Positions 47,061 through 60,757 are shown, counted from the stretch's first letter. The stretch: DNA of 64,000 nucleotides from Adineta ricciae (GCA_905250025.1 CAJNOJ010000115.1:62001-126000); one strand, 5' to 3'. A program made the numbers and translations. The notes: generated from the letters alone by a model not told the origin.

Positions 47061-48308
47061 TTCTATTTTCACATTACGCACCGAAATTTCTATGGACAGT
47101 ACAAAGTTGCTCACAAAAGAACGATGTTATAATCGACAATCTGCAAAGCATCCATAATAGTCCGAGTGTTTTAGTCGACGATTCATTCTTTTCGGGTTGT
47201 ATTTAAATGATCAGGATTTTGCATTGAATGATCGTTTGGGTTTGTCGATCACTAGAAGTTGAGTTTTGATCAGTATATTATTGTGTCGAAAAACTGTTAT
47301 ATATACTACTTATCTTAAAAATTTAAACAGACTTTTACCAATCATTAGCGCTCTATAAACATCACTGCTAATTCACTGAAATAACCCCTCGAGTTTAGGA
47401 GTTACTTATCAACAAATCGATAGAGGGCGGCCCTATGAACGGTTTCAGAGATAGTATGGCAGACCTAAAGCTATCAGACAATCTAAACCACACCCTCTCA
47501 CTCTACCTAGATAGTTATTCGCCCTATATATAGCCCGTGTTTTCATATATCAAACAGACACGATCTTGCACTTTGCTGTTTATCAATAAATTTGTTTAGC
47601 CCTCAAAAAACCATATCCTACTTAACACTATGACGCTGAAACTCTTTCTTTCATAAAAGGAAATCAATATATAGATTGCGACGTTTTTTGATGGAAGAGA
47701 TGTATGTGCCGATGGACCTACACCTACGTATATTTATTTCTCCCTCTTTGGTCATATCGTTCTGATACGAAGCACTTGTCTACATATCCATTTATTGGTG
47801 GCGGTGTCAAGGATGGGCTGAGCCCACCCAGAATATTTCTGGAGGACCTCGGACTCCTCAAACCAAAAATTCTGGCACCACCTCTATCAACCATCAAAGA
47901 AAACGGAAGAATGTATCATATTACAATGCATCATGATTACCGGAAAAAGACGTTAGGATAGCTTTGAACATGATTCGACTTTTTCTTGAGCGAATCCGTT
48001 TCGGTGTGCGTTCCAACTCAACTGATACTGTTTACAAGTACAACCTGATGAGCTCTATCGGCCCAACCATAAAACTTTTCATCATCACCCTCAAGATTGC
48101 TTTTGGAAAATGTTCTTTAAAGTATTCTGATTTCTAGCGACCTCTCATAAGGCAGCAAAATCATTGTTCGAGCCAAAACGAATCGGATCTATGTGATATG
48201 ACGACGATAATAAAGATATATAATTTCCGATAAAAATAACAACCGGTATCGTTTCGAAGCTACGCTAGGAAAATTCTAATACGATTCCATCCGTAAAACT
48301 TAACAAAA
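47061..48308. other. Intergenic, noncoding
   Basis: About 1.25 kb upstream of SUCLA2. Apart from a GC-richer block around 47795-47890 with a GGGCTGAGCCC palindrome, nothing is recognised. Confidence 0.4.
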
Positions 48309-50137
48309 ATGGCGTTCATCAAAAGCACTCTATCCAAAGTAAGCTATATTGAGTGGTAGAGGTGATATATCGGTAATATCTCGCGTTTCTAGTTGACTCC
48401 GATCTCAAAAAATTCGATTTTAACAATACAAAAACGGTATTATTTGTTACTGCATGAATATGTATCAATGGGACTACTTGAAGAAGCAGGTATTCGTGTA
48501 CCAAAATTTCGAGTGGCAGAAACACCCGATCAAGCATACCAAATAGCCTCGAGTGGCGGTTTGTTTTTCTGCTTGGTTTTGTTCAAATTGTTTGTGATTG
48601 ATTTCATCGATTTAGATGTAGGCAATGATCTTGTTATTAAAGCCCAAATCCTTGCTGGCGGTCGTGGTAAAGGAACCTTCGATACAGGATTAAAGGGCGG
48701 TGTTAAAATGACGTATTCGTAAGAATTTGAATGGCTACTATCTGTGCAGCTTTGATAACTAAATGTAACTTCTTTGAATAGGCCTGATGAGGCAAAACAA
48801 GTTGCGTCGAAAATGCTTGGTCATCGTTTATATACGAAACAAACCGGTCGAGAAGGCAAACTTGTGTCGAAATTAATCATGTGTGAAAAATTATTTACAC
48901 GACGGGAATACTACTTCGCCTGTAAGTGAATCAGAGTTCATTTTCCGAGCTTACATTATATATTTTCATACGATCTAGTGGCGCTAGAGCGGCGTTTCGG
49001 TGGTCCGGTGATAATCACATCAACGCAAGGTGGTACGAATATCGAAGAAATAGCTGCCGAACATCCTGATGCCATTATTCGACATCCCATCGATATTCAG
49101 AAAGGTCTCGAATTTAATGATGCTTTAGCGATTGCTCAGAGGTTGGAATTTCTCAACGAAGCTCTCGAAGATGTATGTAATTCATTCATCTGAAATCGTT
49201 TACTCTTCTTTCTGCTCCATTTATAGGCGGCCGATACCATCATGAAATTGTACAAGTTATTTATAACAAAAGATATTGTTTTGTTAGAAATTAATCCGTT
49301 AACAGAGGGAGCTGATGGAAAAATCTATTGTATACAACTATCTTCTTTTACTCATCGAAAAATCTATTTGTACACTAGGTATGGATTGCAAGATCAATGT
49401 GGATGATAATGCAGAGTTTCGACAAGCGACTGTATTTCAACAGAAAGATAACACTCAGAGCGATTGGCGTGATGTTAAAGCACAAGAATCAAATTTGAAT
49501 TATATTGGTCTTGATGGTGAAATTGGCTGTCTTGTCAATGGTGCTGGTTTAGCGATGGCTACAATGGATATTATCAAATTACATGGTGGAAATCCTGCAA
49601 ATTTTCTTGATGTTGGCGGTGGTGCATCAGCCGGTCAAGTCAAAGACGCTTTCGAATTGATCACGGCTGATCCAAGAGTAAGACGAATTTAGTTGAACAT
49701 ATCTTAAATCGATTTGTATGACTGGTTAGGTTCAAGCAATATTTGTTAATATCTTTGGTGGTATTATGAGATGTGATATCATCGCTAAAGGCATTGTCGC
49801 TGCAGCTAAAGAATTAAAATTGACGATACCAATTGTCGTACGACTGCAAGGTAAATTATTTTCTTTCTCATAGTCTCAATTGGTTTGTATTATTATAAAA
49901 ATTCTCTAGGTACACGCGTTGATGACGCCAAAGCAATTCTTGCTCATAGTCAGTTTAAAATACTTGCTTGTGATGATCTCGACGATGGAGCTCGATTGGT
50001 AAATTGAGAGTTGCTTTTTTCTCTCTTCAATCAAATCGATATCTATTCTGATTTGTTTCTAGGTGGTAAAGCTTGCTCAGATAGTTAGTCTTGCTCGATC
50101 GGCTTCTATAGCTGTTCAATTCGAATTACCAATTTAA
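48309..50137 (+). CDS. SUCLA2: Succinyl-CoA ligase [ADP-forming] beta subunit, mitochondrial
   Basis: Ten exons, all in phase: 48309-48338, 48393-48558, 48616-48718, 48782-48921, 48979-49172, 49227-49329, 49379-49677, 49730-49850, 49910-49998, 50063-50137; 439 aa. The enzyme couples succinyl-CoA hydrolysis to ADP phosphorylation in the TCA cycle, as a heterodimer with the alpha subunit in the matrix. Evidence: a short Ser/Lys-rich presequence-like start, [18 protein letters not shown] (ATP-grasp), [49 protein letters not shown] and [13 protein letters not shown]. The C-terminal VVKLAQIV and ELPI match the ADP-specific animal form. The intron at 49330-49378 is 49 bp. Confidence 0.97.
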
Positions 50138-50394
50138 TTTATTCTCAGGCGATCGCACATTTTCCTTATTTTTTTGTCATTCTCATTTTCGAGATCAAAT
50201 ATTCGACAGTTCTTTATTTTAATTCCGCATTATTTTTCTTAGTTTCGCATTTTCTTTTTCGATGTGTAGTGTAGCAAACACTGCTATACCCTGTCTGTTA
50301 TTTTACAATAGTCACTTTGTGATTCTTTATTTTCCGCTATCGAATCTCGTTTATCCCGCAATAAAATAGGAACAATATAGATATGCTTCATCCA

Positions 50395-50826
50395 TTTTCA
50401 TCGTGTAAAACGGCAAAGGGCAATAACAGAGGTACCATAGAAATCGAAACGAAGAGATAAAGAATTCTCTGCCGTCGCATGCCCAGAAAACCATTACGAA
50501 AGGCGAGAAAATGCCGTTGAACTAAAATCCAAGCCATTACAAACAATAAAATGATACTTAAAGAATATCCCTATCAACTCCACCATGTACAGAAAACTAC
50601 GGACAGTATGATTACTCTTCCGTATCGGTAAAACAATATAGAAAATAAAATATCCATTGTTGATCAAGAGCAGCGTTAAATGATTATGCGGAGAAAAGGC
50701 TTCCTTTTGTCGATAAAAATAAATTACAATCATAATGGAACAGAGCACAGAAGGGATGAATAAGATTAGTAATAAACAAAATTTGATTGTGAATGATAGT
50801 GGCACTGTGAGTTTGAAACTGTTCAA
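50395..50826 (-). pseudogene. Decayed rhodopsin-like GPCR fragment (TM1-TM4 part)
   Basis: An ATG-started frame (50826-50494) has TM1 (FCLLLILFIPSVLCSIMIVIY) and TM2-like sequence. From about 50560 the recognisable GPCR continuation is in another frame: LLFVMAWILVQRHFLAF (TM3 end, RH at the DRY position), then RRQRILYLFVSISMVPLLLPF (TM4) to a TGA near 50393. In that second frame two stops precede the TM3 part, and TM5-TM7 are absent. The style resembles the large chemosensory-like GPCR families of bdelloids. A dead fragment. Confidence 0.6.
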
Positions 50827-51835
50827 ATACTTTTAATTGTTCTCAAATAAGTGTGTAAAGTGTCTGCTTCTATTTGTGAAGAAAATATGAACTTATAAAA
50901 AAAACTCAGTCATGATCTATGGAAGCGAAAGGTTCCCAGAATGTTCTCGCATACTGACACTGGCTTGTGCACGTTAACAAAGACCTTTTTATCCAGTTCG
51001 TCAACTGGAAGTTGTACAAATTCCTTAGAGTAACAATTCTAGTATCGAGTATTTTTACTCTGCTAGATAGCCTTTCCGCTTCGATCTGACTATTATAGAA
51101 GGAACACTGGAGGAAATATAAAATAAATATCACGTGCTGACGCTATTTCTGCAAACAACATGTCTCATTGACCTCTGTTCAAGAAGCATGACATTATCAG
51201 ATGAATCGATCGATATTGTGTAGTATTTGGAAAGTGATGTACGAGATCTTATCAAATCGAAAGTTGGCTAATTTGAGAAAAAAAAAGTGCATCACCATTC
51301 ACGGGTCGTGCGAAGAGTCGGTAGAGAGTCATTTGATCAAACTTTTATCAAAATTTGACGTCACAATTAGATTGTGTGTGACATAACGATGATCTATGAT
51401 AACGAATATTCTAATCATCTCGACTGGATAAGAAACAAAGAATAACAACTAAGTTCAGAACAGTTTTTTGATAACTCCATCTTTTCTCATTTGTCTAATA
51501 TCTTAGTTATCAGTTGAAAATCTTTCCATATCTTTTTTTCTCTTTTCACTTTTAAGTGCGTGAAATCCAGAGAGAAGCATTACCAAAAAGTAGCTGTGCA
51601 TCATTTTTACCTTCTGCTGTCATTTCAATTCTTGTTATTTTACTGAGGGTTAGAATAGAAATGTAAGTATACACTCATTCAAAATTGATTGACAACTTTT
51701 TCGAAGAAGACAAGAATTTCGATGAACTTATGAATCATCGTCAAATATTTGTCTTTATCTGTCGACATCACGCCATATATTCCTTCATTTGCACTCGGTC
51801 TATTTTATCTGCTAACATATTCTAGATATATCATC
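50827..51835. other. Intergenic, with a splice acceptor just before the next ATG
   Basis: About 1 kb with no recognised gene. At its right end the acceptor ACATATTCTAG (ending 51825) lies 10 bases before the hydroxylase ATG, consistent with trans-splicing or a 5'-UTR intron. Confidence 0.4.
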
Positions 51836-52947
51836 ATGAAATCTGTCGAAGAATATCCACCGGATCGACGAAGTGTCAAAGCTGCCATTGAAGATAACAT
51901 TGGATCATGTATAATTGCTTTATTATCACTTCTTGCTTTAATATCGGCTCTATGTTGGCCATTTGTTAAGATGAATAAAGTCTTTTCGGAACATTTAATC
52001 GATATGACATCATTCAATGATTATCTAGTTGTGAATGTATTCGTTTTCGCATCGTATACATTGCAATATTTGTTAACAGCTGGGATACTAGAAAGTACGA
52101 ATCCACGCGGCTTTAAATCGGAATTGTTAAACGAAAAACAACTTCAACAACGCAAAAGTCAAATTCGAAAGGAAATTATTTTAGGCATCGGTGCTATGTT
52201 TGGTATGTCAATACTAATGAAATTCGAATTGATCAATCTTTCTCTGATTTCTTTTCAGGTAATACCACCTACGCTGTCTCGTGGATGTACTTCATCGAAC
52301 CATATTTATGGACAACAAATTATTTTGTTCATCGTCAATATACACTCGCTTGGTTTATTTTCAATATTTTTGTCTATGGTTTTATCTTTGATTCGTGGTT
52401 CTATTGGACACATCGTGCTCTACATGAATCACAATATCTTTGGGATAAGATTCATACGACACATCATGCATTTAAAAATCCATCGGCTTTTTGTCAAGAT
52501 GCTGTTCATCCATTAGAAGGTCTTGTACAAGGTCCAGTTGGCCATTATTTAACCTCATTAGTCATGCCGGTTCATCCGATTGCTCTAGCATTCTTTGGTC
52601 TATTTACATCATGTTATGCGAGTAAGTAGAACGATATGTTATCGATTTGTAGGTAAACGTAAACTTTGATATTTTAGTTGCTGCTCATGATGGACGTTTA
52701 GGAGATTTTAATCATCACTATGCTCATCATAATAAAGGTAATGTTAACGATAATTTTATGAAGAAAAAAAAACGAGATATACTTGTTTGTCTATATAGGA
52801 AAAGGTCGTTTACACAATTTTAATTATGGTCTTTATTGGCCACTATGGGATCTAATCTGTGGTACTCGTTATCGTGATCGTCCTGATACAAACGATGTCA
52901 ATCATTCATCGAAGATAAAAGAGCACGACGAGAAAAAGTTCACATGA
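51836..52947 (+). CDS. Fatty acid hydroxylase / sterol desaturase superfamily protein
   Basis: Four exons: 51836-52202, 52259-52621, 52678-52737, 52799-52947; 312 aa. The chosen ATG follows an acceptor; the frame upstream of it has no other ATG before a stop. The membrane-bound di-iron His boxes are all present: HRALH, HTTHH and HHYAHH, with several hydrophobic spans between. Flanking motifs include DSWFYWTHRALH, HPLEGLVQGP and LYWPLWDLICGTRYRDRP. These ER enzymes hydroxylate or desaturate sterols, fatty acids or sphingolipids with O2 and cytochrome b5. The C-5 sterol desaturase/lathosterol oxidase branch is plausible, but the substrate is not determinable. Charged C-terminus, no KKXX signal. 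Confidence 0.9.
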
Positions 52948-54076
52948 TTTCTTCTATTCTTATTCATATGTCTGTCTAGTTCTCATTCTCTGATTCGATT
53001 CGACAATTAATATATATGATCCACATACACATCACATTGCATGTGAATGTGTATATGGTGATCCTTGTCAATATCCGTTCTACTCGATTTTCTCCTTTCT
53101 TTCTTTCAATCCAATTAATTATAATAGCAACAACAGATGTTCATCGATTTCTTTTCTTTCCATTCAAAATAAATTCTCTTCCTAGATCGATTGTTTAATT
53201 TCCAAATATGCAGTACATTATTTTGTTTTTGTTATACATTATGAAAAAGAAACAGAAGAGAATTCTCTGTCGATACTTTCGTACGGAAGCAAGAACAGAT
53301 TAGTACTAAAAGAAGAAACAAAGAGTTAGCTGTGAGAATAGAGAAGAACAACAATAGCAATAGCAAGAAATAAGCGCATTAATGAAATCAAATAGATACC
53401 TGAGATATGAGTTGAACAAGGAAGAAAAATGACTTAACTCTCATCGTAATGACGAAAAGGAAAAGACCGGGTCATTCATTTCTGTATGAGATAGTCGAAT
53501 ACTACAGGTAACAGCAAAGTAAATTCATAATGATGACAATGTAACACTGATTTACTGTTATGAGAGAAGAGAAGAAAAGAGAGCGAAACTCAGATACAGT
53601 ATTAGCCATTAGAGAGAAGAAGACGAAACTAACATGACGAGCGAGAATCCATATGATTTCATATACAAAAATCAACAAAACAAGAATAGGAATGTAGATA
53701 TATATACATGTGTATGTTCTACAATCATATTTTTGAAGAAAAATGAGAAGAAGAGAAACCGGTGAGAAAATTCGCTCAGCGGGGTTTTCTTATATAATTA
53801 TGTGTACATGTTTGACAGAAGAAAACGGAGTAAAGGCTAACGAAAACAAACAGCAAAGAAAAACAATCGGGAAGACAAAGACCAAATAAACTAGATGAAG
53901 GCAAGTCAGGCATCGGAGAACAATACGAATACTTGACAGACATTGTCTGTTACTCAGCAAGGCAAATAGAAACAAAAACTAACAGAAAAAAAAACTAATA
54001 TATTATGTTTTAACAAAACATCAAAGTTTTCTTTTTCTTTCACCTGGATTATCGTCAGTTTCGTTTCGTTCGTTTT
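52948..54076. other. Intergenic, noncoding
   Basis: About 1.1 kb between convergent genes, AT-rich with purine-rich tracts. No feature recognised beyond probable 3' UTRs. Confidence 0.4.
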
Positions 54077-55047
54077 TTATCCATCATGAATGCCGATTTC
54101 CATCGGTGCTCGATCGTATGTATTCAATGTATAGCATGAACGGAGCGGCGAGCCGCTTCCACTTCTATGATTTGCGGTAGATGCATTAACAGTGAAGACA
54201 TTCGATGAAAGAAACCATGAAATACTACGATTCGGTGACGAAGTCACTTGTGTCGAAGAATCACTCAATTGTTGTGGAATATGAATATTTATTGATGCAC
54301 TTGGTGTTAAACGTGAAGTTAAACTGGAGGATGTTTGTATACAAGGTTTGGTTGTTGGCGTAGATGGAGTGTGCACGAGATTCGTTGATGGTTTAGATGT
54401 AGGAGAGAAGTTTTGTGATTTCAAACGACGTACAGCTTCTTTAATTAAATTGCCCTCATCTATTAAATGTTGTAATAGACATGGTAGACGACGTTTCTTT
54501 TCGTTAGTTGTCGAGATATTCGCATGATGTTTCGCGTGACAATGATGATGATGATGATGATGATGCGGCCAACGATTGGATATCGATGTTTTATAATGTA
54601 AATTCGATGATTTCCATGCACCTGTTGGTATTGAAGAATTATTTAGTATGAGTGGTGCAACATCTGCAATATTATGTAAAGGTTCGAGATTGCTGGATTG
54701 CAAGCGTTTTAAATTGCTTGTCGATGATGATTGTGATGTTTGTTGTTGCTGTTGCATAACGTCAAAATGTCGCCGACAACCCGAACGAAATCGAAGTATT
54801 TCAGTTAGCTTATCCTAGATATTCAATAAAAATATGAATTAATAAATGGAAGACAACGATAGGTTTTTACCAATAGGAGATTTAATTCGGGTGCAGATGT
54901 TGGTGATTCGAGTTGTGTTTCAATATCATTCGAGAGATTTGCTGTTGATGTGTGAGTATCAATCGAAGCATTTACTGCTGCTGCTGATGGAACATGAGAT
55001 GTACAATCGAGCGAACACATTGGTAATGTATATGAATGTTCTTGCAT
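54077..55047 (-). CDS. Hypothetical Gln/Ser/His-rich protein
   Basis: Two exons, 55047-54871 and 54814-54077, joined in phase; 304 aa from the first in-frame ATG (MQEHSYTLP). The ATG is preceded about 20 bp upstream by an acceptor-like TATTTCTAG, so further 5' exons or trans-splicing are possible. Visible features are ELNLLLDKLTEILRFRSGC at the exon junction (a helical, conserved-looking piece), a poly-Gln run, a His8 run encoded by CAT repeats, a helix LPCLLQHLIDEGNLIKEAVR, and long Ser/Thr/Pro-rich tails. Family unknown. The second copy at 55498-56364 differs by few residues, mostly in the low-complexity parts, which supports coding. Confidence 0.55.
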
Positions 55048-55496
55048 GTAAATGACAGATAAAGACTAGAAATATTCTCCGTGAAGTTCAACTAGTTTTT
55101 GTTCAAGTTTGAAAATATCAATAAACAGGCCAAATGTAAGCCGAAAATCAGCTGTCACTGCCTGTGAGCATTGTTGATTTGATGTATGTGTTGAGTTTAG
55201 ATCTGAAAATGAGTGTGAAGAAGAAATAGAGAGATGAGTCAGAATCGGATTGATTGGGCGATGAAGATGAGAACGACGACGACAGCGACGACGACATTTT
55301 GTCACCGCTCCGCAGTCAGAGCAGTAGTAAACGGGAAGAAGATGTCGAAGAAGAGAAAAATAATCATAACGAGAGGGGGCGCAACTCAGCATAGCATACA
55401 ATAAGATTTCTTTTTACTTGCTTTCTAATCAGAATAAATAAATCTATGACGTGTGAGACGATATTAACGAACCTTTTTGATCCATAGATAAAAAGA

Positions 55497-55497
55497 N
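55497..55497. other. Assembly gap (single N)
   Basis: An N lies between the first copy of the orphan gene region and its truncated second copy. Confidence 0.95.
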
Positions 55498-56364
55498 GTA
55501 GATGCATTAACAGTGAAGACATTCGATGAAAGAAACCATGAAATACTACGATTCGGTGACGAAGTCACTTGTGTCGAAGAATCACTCAATTGTTGTGGAA
55601 TATGAATATTTATTGATGCACTTGGTGTTAAACGTGAAGTTAAACTGGAGGATGTTTGTATACAAGGTTTGGTTGTTGGCGTAGATGGAGTGTGCACGAT
55701 ATTCGTTGATGGTTTAGATGTAGGAGAGAAGTTTTGTGATTTCAAACGACGTACAGCTTCTTTAATTAAATTGCCCTCATCTATTAAATGTTGTAATAGA
55801 CATGGTAGACGACGCTTCTTTTCGTTAGCTGTCGAGATATTCGCATGATGTTTCGCGTGATAATGGTGATGATGATGATGATGATGATGCGGCCATCGAT
55901 TGGATATTGATGTTTTATAATGTAAATTCGATGATTTCCATGCACCTGTCGGTATTGAAGAATTATTTAGTATGAGTGGTGCAACATCTGCAATATTATG
56001 TAAAGGTTCGAGACTGCTTGATTGCAAGCGTTTTAAATTGCTTGTCGATGGTGATTGTGATGTTTGTTGCTGTTGCATAACGCCAAAATGTCGTCGACAA
56101 CCCGAACGAAATCGAAGTATTTCAGTTAGTTTATCCTAGATGTTCAATAAAAGTATGAATTAATAAATGGAAGACAGCGATAGTTTTTACCAATAGGAGA
56201 TTTAGTTCGGGTGTAGATGTTGGTGATTCGAGTTGTGTTTCAATATCATTCGAGAGATTTGTTGTTGACGTGTGAGTATCAATCGAAACATTTACTGTTG
56301 CTGATGGAACATGAGATGTACAATCGAGCGAACACATCGGTAATGTATATGAATGTTCTTGCAT
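55498..56364 (-). pseudogene. Truncated second copy of the Gln/Ser/His-rich gene
   Basis: The segment 55498-56812 repeats 54177-55496 at high identity. Exon 1 is complete (56364-56191), and exon 2 (56135-55498) is cut off by the N at 55497. Differences include an Ala-codon loss near the N-terminus, one fewer Gln and one more His. The copy continues leftward-to-rightward past the point where copy 1 ends, as overlapping contigs would. Most likely the other haplotype rather than a true tandem duplicate. Confidence 0.75.
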
Positions 56365-56860
56365 GTAACTGACAGATAAAGACTAGAAATATTCTCCGTG
56401 AAGTTCAACTAGTTTTTGTTCGAATTTGAAAATATTAATAAACAGGCCGAATTTAAGCCGAAAATCAGCTGTCACTGCCTGTGAGCATTGTTGATTTGAT
56501 GTATGTGTTTAGTTTAGATCTGAAAATGAGTGTGAAGAAGAAATAGGGAGATGAGTCAGAATCGGATTGATTGGGCGATGAAGATGAGAACGACGACAAC
56601 AGCGACGACGACATTTTGTCACCGCTCCGCAGTCAGAGCAGTAGTAAACGGGAAGAAGATGTCGAAGAAGAGGAAAATAATCATAACGAGAGGGGGCGCA
56701 ACTCAGCATAGCATACAATAAGATTTCTTTTTACTTGCTTTCTAATCAGAATAAATAAATCTATGACGTGTGAGACGATATTAACGAACCTTTTTGATCC
56801 ATAGATAAAAAGAATTGAATATATCACATGTAAATTTTTAAACTTCAATACAAAGAAGAT

Positions 56861-56869
56861 NNNNNNNNN
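56861..56869. other. Assembly gap (nine Ns)
   Basis: A run of nine N characters at the right end of the second copy. Confidence 0.98.
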
Positions 56870-59800
56870 CAATCACCAACAGAGTACTAATGTCCTTGCT
56901 TAATGGTAATAGTATTGTCGTATTAGTTACTTTCGAAACTTATCATTGAATTGGTTCGATGCAAACGAGGCAGCATATTAGGTGGAGTGAAAAGAAAAGC
57001 GCGAGAGAATAAGAAGAAGAAGAAGAAGACGATGAAGAAAGAAAAAAGAAAGCCATACTCGTGTTACCTTTCCGTTCTTGACATACTCCTAACACTTCGC
57101 AACGCAATGTAATAGACGCCAAAGCGAACGACAAAAACAAGCTACGGCAAACGACATCATCATCATCATCAGCAGCATGAATGGCAGTCTTAGTGTTAAA
57201 TACGGCAAACGCGTATATATATATATAAAGTAAATTTACATAAGGCATACATACACATGCACAACACCAAATGTCGCATAAATTGAAAAAAGTAATATGT
57301 AAAGAAAGGAAAAAAGTGAATTACAAACGATAACTAGTAATATGCATATCAATTCATCAAGAATCGAAGTATTGTATTTCAAGATCTGTTTGATGATAAT
57401 GATAATCGGATTCACGTGCTAAAAGTATTAGTGAAAACGTGACGGCGATATAATTATTGATGCCATGCTGAACATCATTAGTTTCGCAAATATGAATGTC
57501 TGAATGGACAGAATATGGAATGCATATGAACTCACATACAGTCATCAAAATGGATGACCCCACTTTTCTCATTCTCCCTCTCTCGTCGTCATCGTCTTCT
57601 TCTTCTTCTCCTTTTTCATGATTTGCTTTAACTAAAGGGACTTGATTGACAAACACAAATGCATTCAAGAGAAAAAAAAATGAGAAGAGATTGCTACGAC
57701 TATATCCGGTGCAAGAAATGCATGCGTCCCTTGTGTGACAACTATCAGTTTTATCTTGTGTTTTATCTCATCCATTCAAGGTGGATCTTCTACACTATAT
57801 GTCAAGAGAGACAACGAGAAAGAGGAAAAGAAAGAACTACAGGGAGAAGGAGAGAGAGAGAGATGGGGAAAGGAATATTAAGAATTGTTGATTTAGCTTG
57901 AAAGGTGCTACTAATTGATGTCATGTAAAAAAAATGCTAGTGCGAACGAACAAAAAAAGAAAATGTATGTTAGAATTTATGTCATTTTTTATTGGACTTC
58001 GGTTCCTACTTGGAGAAATGTGTTTGCACGTGTTCAGAACACATTTTCATCGGAAGACAAATGGTCTGCCGACTCAAAGTCGAATGATGTAATAGACAAT
58101 TTATTTTTCTCCTCAACTAATACAAGTACAGATGACAGGAACAGATATACATATGAATGCATGTTGCATGATCGCGAATTCATTTGATATATGACTTTTC
58201 TTTTGGAAATGAAAAAGAAAGCAATGATGAAAATCATTTTGAGTTTCCTTCTGTTTGACGGTTTGGCAATAGAATTCTGAGTTATCAATTGCAAATTTCA
58301 TTAATGGCTAACATATGTGCGCTGGACGGGAGATAATTGGTCTGATTGTGCGAGGAAGATATCAGTGACATTCGTAGCAAGTTAAAATAGAGTTCTTAAC
58401 AGATTTTCTAGCACTGCAATAATCACAAACAGAAAAGATAATCACTGTCTTATATTAAGGGACAGATCCCTCATCATTGACGTCGTTTATCACTACATAC
58501 GTATTTACATGAAAGAAAAGATAGTAATAACACGAACGAGATTGAGAACGCATTCTTTTTTTTTTCAGGAGAAGAAAAGTTGGAAACAATCTATCAAGTG
58601 TTTCTCACTTCCTTTATTGCCCAAGATGGTAATTACTTACCAAAGTGAGACACGCAAGCATTAGATTAACTTATTTTTTTGCCGATAGTTTTTGGAATTA
58701 TCTGAAATGAAAGAGAAACGAATGGTAAAGCATCTGTATTGCACATTCACTTAATACCGATGATGATGATGACGATGGTGATGACAGAACCCATATTGGC
58801 CTTGGTATAGTTATCTTGTCTTGGAAAGCGAAGAAAGCCTGATTAGCAAGTAATCACACGTCGTCATCGTTTGTTTACAAGATAAAAAAGATGCACGTAG
58901 GCATAAATACACATATACATTAAAAGATCTGTGACTGATCATCGTTTCTCCCCTCTTACCCGTCAGATAAAAAGAAATATAAAAGTAGGCTCGATCTAAC
59001 CTTTTCAATAATGGCAACGAAATGTAACAGAGATCTGTAGAGCGACAAACTTTCTAATGTACTACGATCGTCTTCAGGCAATTATGCAACGTGTGCGTGT
59101 CGTGAGCAAAGAAGCAAAACAGGCAGACACATGCAGGCACTTGATCTCTTATCTTGATGCATCTCGATTGGTATTACCAATGAGTTTCGCCATCGAAACG
59201 ACAGTTAAAACATAGAGATAGAGATGCTCGACGTTGTTTACAGATCGATGCACTAATTGGCATGCACACTCATCGAACACTCGTACAGAGAAAGAGAGAG
59301 AGAGATAGATAGTTAAATTGATGGATAGTCGATCGGATGTGATATGACGAAGGCAGTGTTGCACAAACATACACTTTTCTCTCTTATCGCCTAAAGGCGG
59401 CTAGGCATCAACATGGGAGGAACTTTTTAACAGAATTCGATTGTCATCATAAGCTAACTTATATAAATATATACACAGACAGGCAGACAGACAGTCAGAT
59501 AAAAAATGAAAGAAGAAAATCATATTTGATGAACTGAAGAAAAGACATATACTTAATGAATATAAACTTTCGATGATCGGCAAATGTCAATGTTCGAATA
59601 TTTGTCAGAAAATTGACTGAAGGTCAGAGAGAAAAAGAAAAATAAGAAATCTTCAACCATAGTTTTATCAACTGTGAATTTTGTTATTTTAAGACATTCG
59701 TTGTACAGATGTCGACCAAGCAAAATAGAAGATAATTATCTCTCTCTCTCTCCTTCTCGTCTCAAACTAGTCTTCTCATTGACCTAAACATATATTTGAT

Positions 59801-60751
59801 AACGTAATACTTCCTATCGAAAAGAAACATAATTAATGCGTCTGATAGTCTTAATAAGTTGAAGATCAAACCTATTTGTAGACTTTCTCAAGTACTTGCT
59901 TGTCATCTGAACTGATGATGTACTCATTAGCCTTCATGCAAATTACGTCAGAACATTTGCGTTTGACGAAGATAGTATTGCTTAGGCGAAAAACGAAATA
60001 TATTTGGTAAAACAGAAGTCATTGTCCTTGAGTGATAAATAGAATTAAAAGCTCATAAAGATTCAAATCGGAAGCTTAGGAACATAATCAAGTACATTTT
60101 TCCTCCGAGCAGAAAAGAAAAAGAGAAAGAACGTCATTGTCTACTGTCATTAAAAGAAATCTGTCTTGTGTTAATAAAAATATTGTTTATTGCCGATCTG
60201 TTGACCTTCAGATCAACTTGTAATTGAGCATGACATCGTCTTATTTATTTTTCCATGATATAATAGGTTACATATCAAGGTCGAAAAAGACATTTTTTTG
60301 CTCGAAAGATATGCTGAAATATATGTATATGTACATACGCGTACACTGTTTTCTTCAATGATGGAGATGAAACTTGCGAAATATTGATTTATGACTTTTA
60401 CAGCAGTTATTTTGATAAATGTGCAGATGAGAAACGATTTACGGGTCGTTAGGAACGTAGGGACGCAAAATTCATTTTGAATTTGCATTACAAATCATCG
60501 GAATGGGCTTTCATGTCTATCATAGACGAACATAAGACTGCAATATAGAAGGATGTGATCAAAAATTGCCTTTTTATTACATAGGTGACATTAATATAGT
60601 AGTAGCAAGCAAAATAAATGTTCTTACTTTATTACCTTGTCGTTTGAAGAAAGAATCAAAAAGACATATACTTTTTTTGAAAAGGAAAGAAAATATACGA
60701 GAAATTACGAAATCTGTTGGTGGCTGATGAAATATGATGAAAGTCTTATGC
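56870..60751. other. Long intergenic region with simple repeats
   Basis: About 3.9 kb without a recognisable gene. It contains GAA/AAG runs (57008-57030), an AT dinucleotide run (57215-57228), CTT/TTC runs (57595-57615), and GA runs (57848-57862, 59288-59305). Short frames across it are low-complexity. Confidence 0.45.
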
Positions 60752-60757
60752 AAAAAA
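60752..60757 (-). terminator. RNA polymerase III terminator of the tRNA gene
   Basis: Six Ts on the minus strand, two bases after the discriminator base of the tRNA. Confidence 0.75.

Noticed and set aside
47797-47890. Possible small inverted-repeat element with GGGCTGAGCCC
   Set aside because: The inverted ends match only weakly and no target duplication is evident.
55066-55401. 111-codon minus-strand frame upstream of the orphan gene
   Set aside because: The allelic copy has a stop (TAA near 56517) and mostly nonsynonymous changes in this frame, so it is unlikely to be coding.
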